The notes beneath the pieces are model-generated. The model was not told the DNA's origin, searched no databases, and saw only the letters and a list, made by a program, of their open reading frames with translations. Below are positions 61,524 to 64,000 of a DNA stretch of 64,000 nucleotides, piece by piece. The stretch lies in assembly GCF_017826695.1 (NCBI RefSeq), contig NZ_JAFFZW010000002.1, positions 868,001-932,000 on the forward strand. Direction: 5' to 3'. Source of the DNA: Pseudomonas alliivorans (GTDB lineage Bacteria; Pseudomonadota; Gammaproteobacteria; Pseudomonadales; Pseudomonadaceae). The first letter of the stretch is position 1, and every line of letters begins with the position of its first letter. The translations under genes were made by a program, and so were the position numbers.

Positions 61524-62468
61524 TCAACCGCGATAGTTGGTGGTGCTTTGCTGAACCAGAACCGACAGGACATTGCCCGCCGCGATGCTGGCATCGGTTT
61601 TCAGGGTGTTGCCCGCGCCGCCGTTCTGGAAATTCTGTTCCGCGTTCGGAAACAGGCCGCCCAGTGAGTCGCCTTGCGCGCTGCCCTTGATTTCGCCCTT
61701 GATCATGTCAATGGCTTTCTGGAACTGCTCGCTTTCGCCTTTGGACATGACGTTGTCGCCTTCGGACAACTCGCCCATCCAGTCCTTGGACTTGCCATCA
61801 GGCTTGCCGAATTCTTCAGGGTGCATGTCCATGAAACGCGACACTTCCTTGAGCACATCCTTGTCTTCGAACGAGAACGTCGTCTGACCGCTCTTGGCAT
61901 TGGGGCTGGTGTTGGGTTGCAGAAGGTTGTCGAGCTTTTCCTCGCCCAGGCTACCGAGCAGCGCCGCCAGAAGCTCCTGCAGACCGCCGCCCGACGCATT
62001 GCCGCTGTTGGCAGCCGGTGCGCCCCAGTTGGACGCAGGATTCTGACCGGAACCCACGCCCTGCCCGGTACCCGCACCGCCGGAAGCGCTGCCGGTCGAG
62101 CCGCCACTGAGGAACTCGGTGATCAGTCCTTCAAGCCCTTTGGTGAACGCTTCCTTCTCTTCACTGTTCAGGTACTTGTCTTCGGAAAGCTCGTCGCGCC
62201 AACCGTTGACATTGCCTGTGGCGTCGTCGGGTTTGCCGTATTTACCCGGATTCTTGTCCATGTGATCGGCGACCATGCCAAGCAATGGATTGTCGGTATC
62301 ACGGATGTTGGCACCGCTGCCTTTTTTTTCGAACATCGAATCGCCCAGCAGCGAAGCGATCTTGCCTGCCGCGCCGCCCGAATCGGACTGCATGGAGGTC
62401 ATCTGCGTACTGGCGAAGGTACTTTGGAAGGAGGCACTTTGTGGAACGCTTGCAGTAGAAGAAATCAT
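61524..62468 (-). CDS. hrpZ: HrpZ harpin with duplicated module
   Basis: The 314-residue glycine-rich, cysteine-free protein starts at ATG 62468 after AAGGAG. Two related modules stand at residues about 61-120 (MDKNPGKYGKPDD, then WRDELSEDKYL) and 203-262 (MDMHPEEFGKPDG, then WMGELSEGDNV). As I remember pathovar HrpZ, only one such module is present. Harpins are secreted, insert in membranes and elicit plant defence. Confidence 0.88.
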   Translation of the reverse strand: MISSTASVPQSASFQSTFASTQMTSMQSDSGGAAGKIASLLGDSMFEKKGSGANIRDTDNPLLGMVADHMDKNPGKYGKPDDATGNVNGWRDELSEDKYLNSEEKEAFTKGLEGLITEFLSGGSTGSASGGAGTGQGVGSGQNPASNWGAPAANSGNASGGGLQELLAALLGSLGEEKLDNLLQPNTSPNAKSGQTTFSFEDKDVLKEVSRFMDMHPEEFGKPDGKSKDWMGELSEGDNVMSKGESEQFQKAIDMIKGEIKGSAQGDSLGGLFPNAEQNFQNGGAGNTLKTDASIAAGNVLSVLVQQSTTNYRG

Positions 62469-62500
62469 GAATCCACTCCTTGAAAACCGCACAGGTTGAA

Positions 62501-62526
62501 GCCCTCCCGGTATCAACCGAGAGGGC
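62501..62526 (-). other. Hairpin between hrpA and hrpZ
   Basis: Arms GCCCTCCCGGT / ACCGAGAGGGC (one mismatch) with loop ATCA. No U-run follows on the minus strand, so it looks like a 3' stabiliser of the hrpA message or a leaky stop rather than a terminator. Confidence 0.6.
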
Positions 62527-62537
62527 ACGCCAACCAC

Positions 62538-62744
62538 TTAGTAGTTGATCGCCTTACCGGTTTGCTGTGCAGAGTTCTGCGCCTTGGTGGCGGAGTCCTG
62601 ATAGGCGCTGGCGATACCGTTTACGGTATCGGTCATCATTTTGTTGGATTGGGCTTCAGCGTTCATTGTTGTGGTTGCAGCCGCAGTTGCATCCATTTTG
62701 GTCATTGCAGCCATCGAAGCGCCGAGCGAAGCAGTACCAGCCAT
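62538..62744 (-). CDS. hrpA: HrpA, Hrp pilus subunit (pilin)
   Basis: The 68-residue protein starts at ATG 62744 after AGGAG. It is rich in Ala, Thr, Met and Ser and free of Cys. A C-terminal amphipathic helix reads TVNGIASAYQDSATKAQNSA. It is the first gene after the hrp box and directly upstream of hrpZ. P. syringae pathovar pilins are around 108-113 residues, so this is a short form, closer in size to Erwinia HrpA. Confidence 0.85.
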   Translation of the reverse strand: MAGTASLGASMAAMTKMDATAAATTTMNAEAQSNKMMTDTVNGIASAYQDSATKAQNSAQQTGKAINY

Positions 62745-62771
62745 AGTTATTACTCCTGATCATCGAGAATG

Positions 62772-62796
62772 TTCGAACACATCATGTGTGTTCGAA
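62772..62796 (-). promoter_or_regulatory. Perfect inverted repeat at the predicted 5' end of hrpA mRNA
   Basis: TTCGAACACA and TGTGTTCGAA flank TCATG. It begins four bases after the -10 element of the hrp box, so the RNA would start with a 10-bp hairpin. Confidence 0.75.
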
Positions 62797-62799
62797 GCA

Positions 62800-62827
62800 T
62801 GAGTGGCCGATAGTCAAAAGCGGTTCC
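62800..62827 (-). promoter_or_regulatory. hrp box of the hrpA-hrpZ-hrpB-hrcJ-hrpD-hrpE operon
   Basis: On the minus strand GGAACC, 15 bases, then CCACTCA, 55 bases upstream of the hrpA ATG. Confidence 0.94.
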
Positions 62828-62859
62828 ATTGAATGACAACAATCATTTCATGGTGATGA

Positions 62860-63798
62860 TCACAGCTCGGGCGAGTTGATGCTCAGGCTCTTCATGCGGT
62901 GATACAGCGTGCGCCGGGGAATACCCAGTTCATTGATAACCGAGTCGATGCTCTTGGGATGGCGCGACAGACAATCCTGAATAAGTGCTTTCTCGAACTG
63001 TCGAAGGTAACTCTTCAAATGAATACTGTTTTCAGTCTGAGAATCGTTCTCGCTACTGAGCGGCGGCATACCCAGAACGAAACGCTCTGCCGCACATTTG
63101 AGTTCGCGAATATTACCGGGCCAGCGGTGGCTGAGCAGCCGGTTGAGGACATGCGGATCACGCACCGGGATGGGCTGACCATGCTTTTCGGCGGTCTCGA
63201 CGACAAATCGCTCGAACAGCGAAGGCAGATGATCCAGTCGGGAGCGCAAGGTCGGCAACTGAATCTTGATGACATTGAGCCGGAAAAACAGGTCGCGGCG
63301 GAACTTGCCTTCCTCGACGAGTTTTTCCAGCGGAGTCTGGGTTGCCACGATCACCCGAAGGTTCAACGCCACGAACCGTGTGGAACCCAGCCGCTCTATT
63401 CCGCGCATCTCCAGCACACGTAACAGCTTGGCCTGCAGCAGCAGCGGCATGCTGTCGATCTCGTCCAGATACAGAGTGCCGTTGTGAGAGGCTTCGATAT
63501 ACCCCGCTCTGGACTTGGAGGCACCGGTGTAGGCGCCGGCCATCACACCGAACAGCTCGCTCTCGGCCAGTTGCTCGGGCACCGCAGCACAGTTGATCGC
63601 AATCAGCGGCCCTTCCCGGCCGGACAATTGGTGAATCCGGCGGGCAAGCGTGTCTTTCCCCGTGCCGGTTTCGCCTTCCAGAACCATATCGACATTGAGC
63701 GGTGCTGCCTTGCGGATAAAGGACTGCAGAGTGCCAAAGATATCGAGAACCTCATGCTCCATCGGCAATGAGTCGTTGTTCATAGCACACTCATCCAT
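62860..63798 (-). CDS. hrpS: HrpS, sigma54 enhancer-binding activator
   Basis: The protein has 312 residues from ATG 63798, with GAGGGG five bases upstream; it lacks a receiver domain. AAA+ motifs: Walker A GETGTGKDT, the sigma54-contact loop GAYTGA, Walker B GTLYLDEIDSM, the arginine-finger region FRRDLFFRLNV, and WPGNIRELK. The C-terminal Fis-type helix reads LGIPRRTLYHRMK. It activates hrpL. In P. syringae it works as a heteromer with HrpR; no hrpR lies directly upstream here. Confidence 0.93.
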   Translation of the reverse strand: MDECAMNNDSLPMEHEVLDIFGTLQSFIRKAAPLNVDMVLEGETGTGKDTLARRIHQLSGREGPLIAINCAAVPEQLAESELFGVMAGAYTGASKSRAGYIEASHNGTLYLDEIDSMPLLLQAKLLRVLEMRGIERLGSTRFVALNLRVIVATQTPLEKLVEEGKFRRDLFFRLNVIKIQLPTLRSRLDHLPSLFERFVVETAEKHGQPIPVRDPHVLNRLLSHRWPGNIRELKCAAERFVLGMPPLSSENDSQTENSIHLKSYLRQFEKALIQDCLSRHPKSIDSVINELGIPRRTLYHRMKSLSINSPEL

Positions 63799-64000
63799 CC
63801 ATTCCCCTCACGATGATAATCACTTCCGTCGAATATCAGGAATACTTCGGGTACGGACTTCAAGAGTCTCCAGGCGTCCGGTGCCGCGAATCGCATACTT
63901 TAAATTAATGTAAGACAATTATCTTGTGGTGTTTTTCTATCGTGCCTATTGAGGCCACCATGACGACATTCGGTTTACCGAATGTGGCGCGGCACTGAAA
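63799..64000. promoter_or_regulatory. Upstream region of hrpS with palindrome
   Basis: About 200 bases with no HrpR C-terminus in any minus-strand frame. A perfect palindrome CATTCGGT-TT-ACCGAATG lies at 63967-63984 and could be an operator. The segment around 63901-63940 is AT-rich, as in promoters. Confidence 0.4.

Noticed and set aside
63799..63913. Short minus-strand frame upstream of hrpS ending in a basic peptide
   Set aside because: Only about 32 codons with a TTG start and no ribosome site; does not resemble the HrpR C-terminus.
1..64000. tRNA, rRNA, insertion sequences or phage genes
   Set aside because: None could be recognised; no transposase, integrase or tRNA-like cloverleaf was seen at the island borders inside the window.

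Overview
The window is a GC-rich stretch of a plant-associated Pseudomonas chromosome. It carries a complete Hrp1-type hrp/hrc type III secretion system (T3SS) of the P. syringae family. The gene layout is not the classical tripartite island of P. syringae pathovars. There is no hrpK beside hrpL, and avrE, hrpW and an AvrE-type chaperone lie inside the hrp/hrc cluster, between hrcU and hrpV. From memory of the literature, this matches the single-part island (S-PAI) of P. viridiflava and the hrp island of P. cichorii. In P. cichorii an aldehyde dehydrogenase gene (aldH) and an N-acetyltransferase gene (pat) also sit next to hrpL, as they do here. A P. viridiflava- or P. cichorii-like source is therefore inferred, not proven.

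Layout. 1-15756: housekeeping and accessory genes. These are the tail of a 2-hydroxyacid dehydrogenase, a Fur-box TonB siderophore receptor, an FNT channel, an OmpR-type two-component system, rhlA (HAA biosurfactant), a three-gene RND pump with two adaptors (TriABC type), an MFS exporter, an orphan membrane protein and a secreted esterase. 15832-25941: one tightly overlapping minus-strand operon for an Xps-type type II secretion system, in the order E-F-G-H-I-J-K-L-M-N-D. 26024-34819: a small exported peptide, a periplasmic GH3/PA14 beta-glucosidase, a GNAT-MFS-TetR group with a divergent LysR gene, and an aldehyde dehydrogenase. 34938-63798: the T3SS island.

T3SS logic. HrpS (62860-63798) is an enhancer-binding activator of sigma54. 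It should activate hrpL (GTG start at 36073) through a -24/-12 element at 36124-36140. HrpL then drives five consensus hrp boxes: hrpJ operon (36274), avrE (46742), hrpW (55276-55304, minus), hrpF operon (59125-59152, minus) and hrpA operon (62800-62827, minus). A sixth box (55764-55792, minus) serves the chaperone gene, and a seventh perfect match lies inside hrcN. The hrpJ-hrcU operon encodes the export gate, ATPase and sorting platform. hrpF-hrpG-hrcC-hrpT-hrpV encodes the secretin, pilotin and regulators. hrpA-hrpZ-hrpB-hrcJ-hrpD-hrpE encodes the pilus, harpin, inner rod and basal body.

Most notable points: a predicted Asp/Asn beta-hydroxylase-like 2-oxoglutarate oxygenase gene inside the island; an unknown 118-aa gene one base downstream of hrpW; hrcQ as one fused gene with an internal Shine-Dalgarno and ATG exactly at the HrcQa/HrcQb boundary; a perfect hairpin at the predicted 5' end of the hrpA mRNA; no hrpR directly upstream of hrpS; and an internally duplicated HrpZ.
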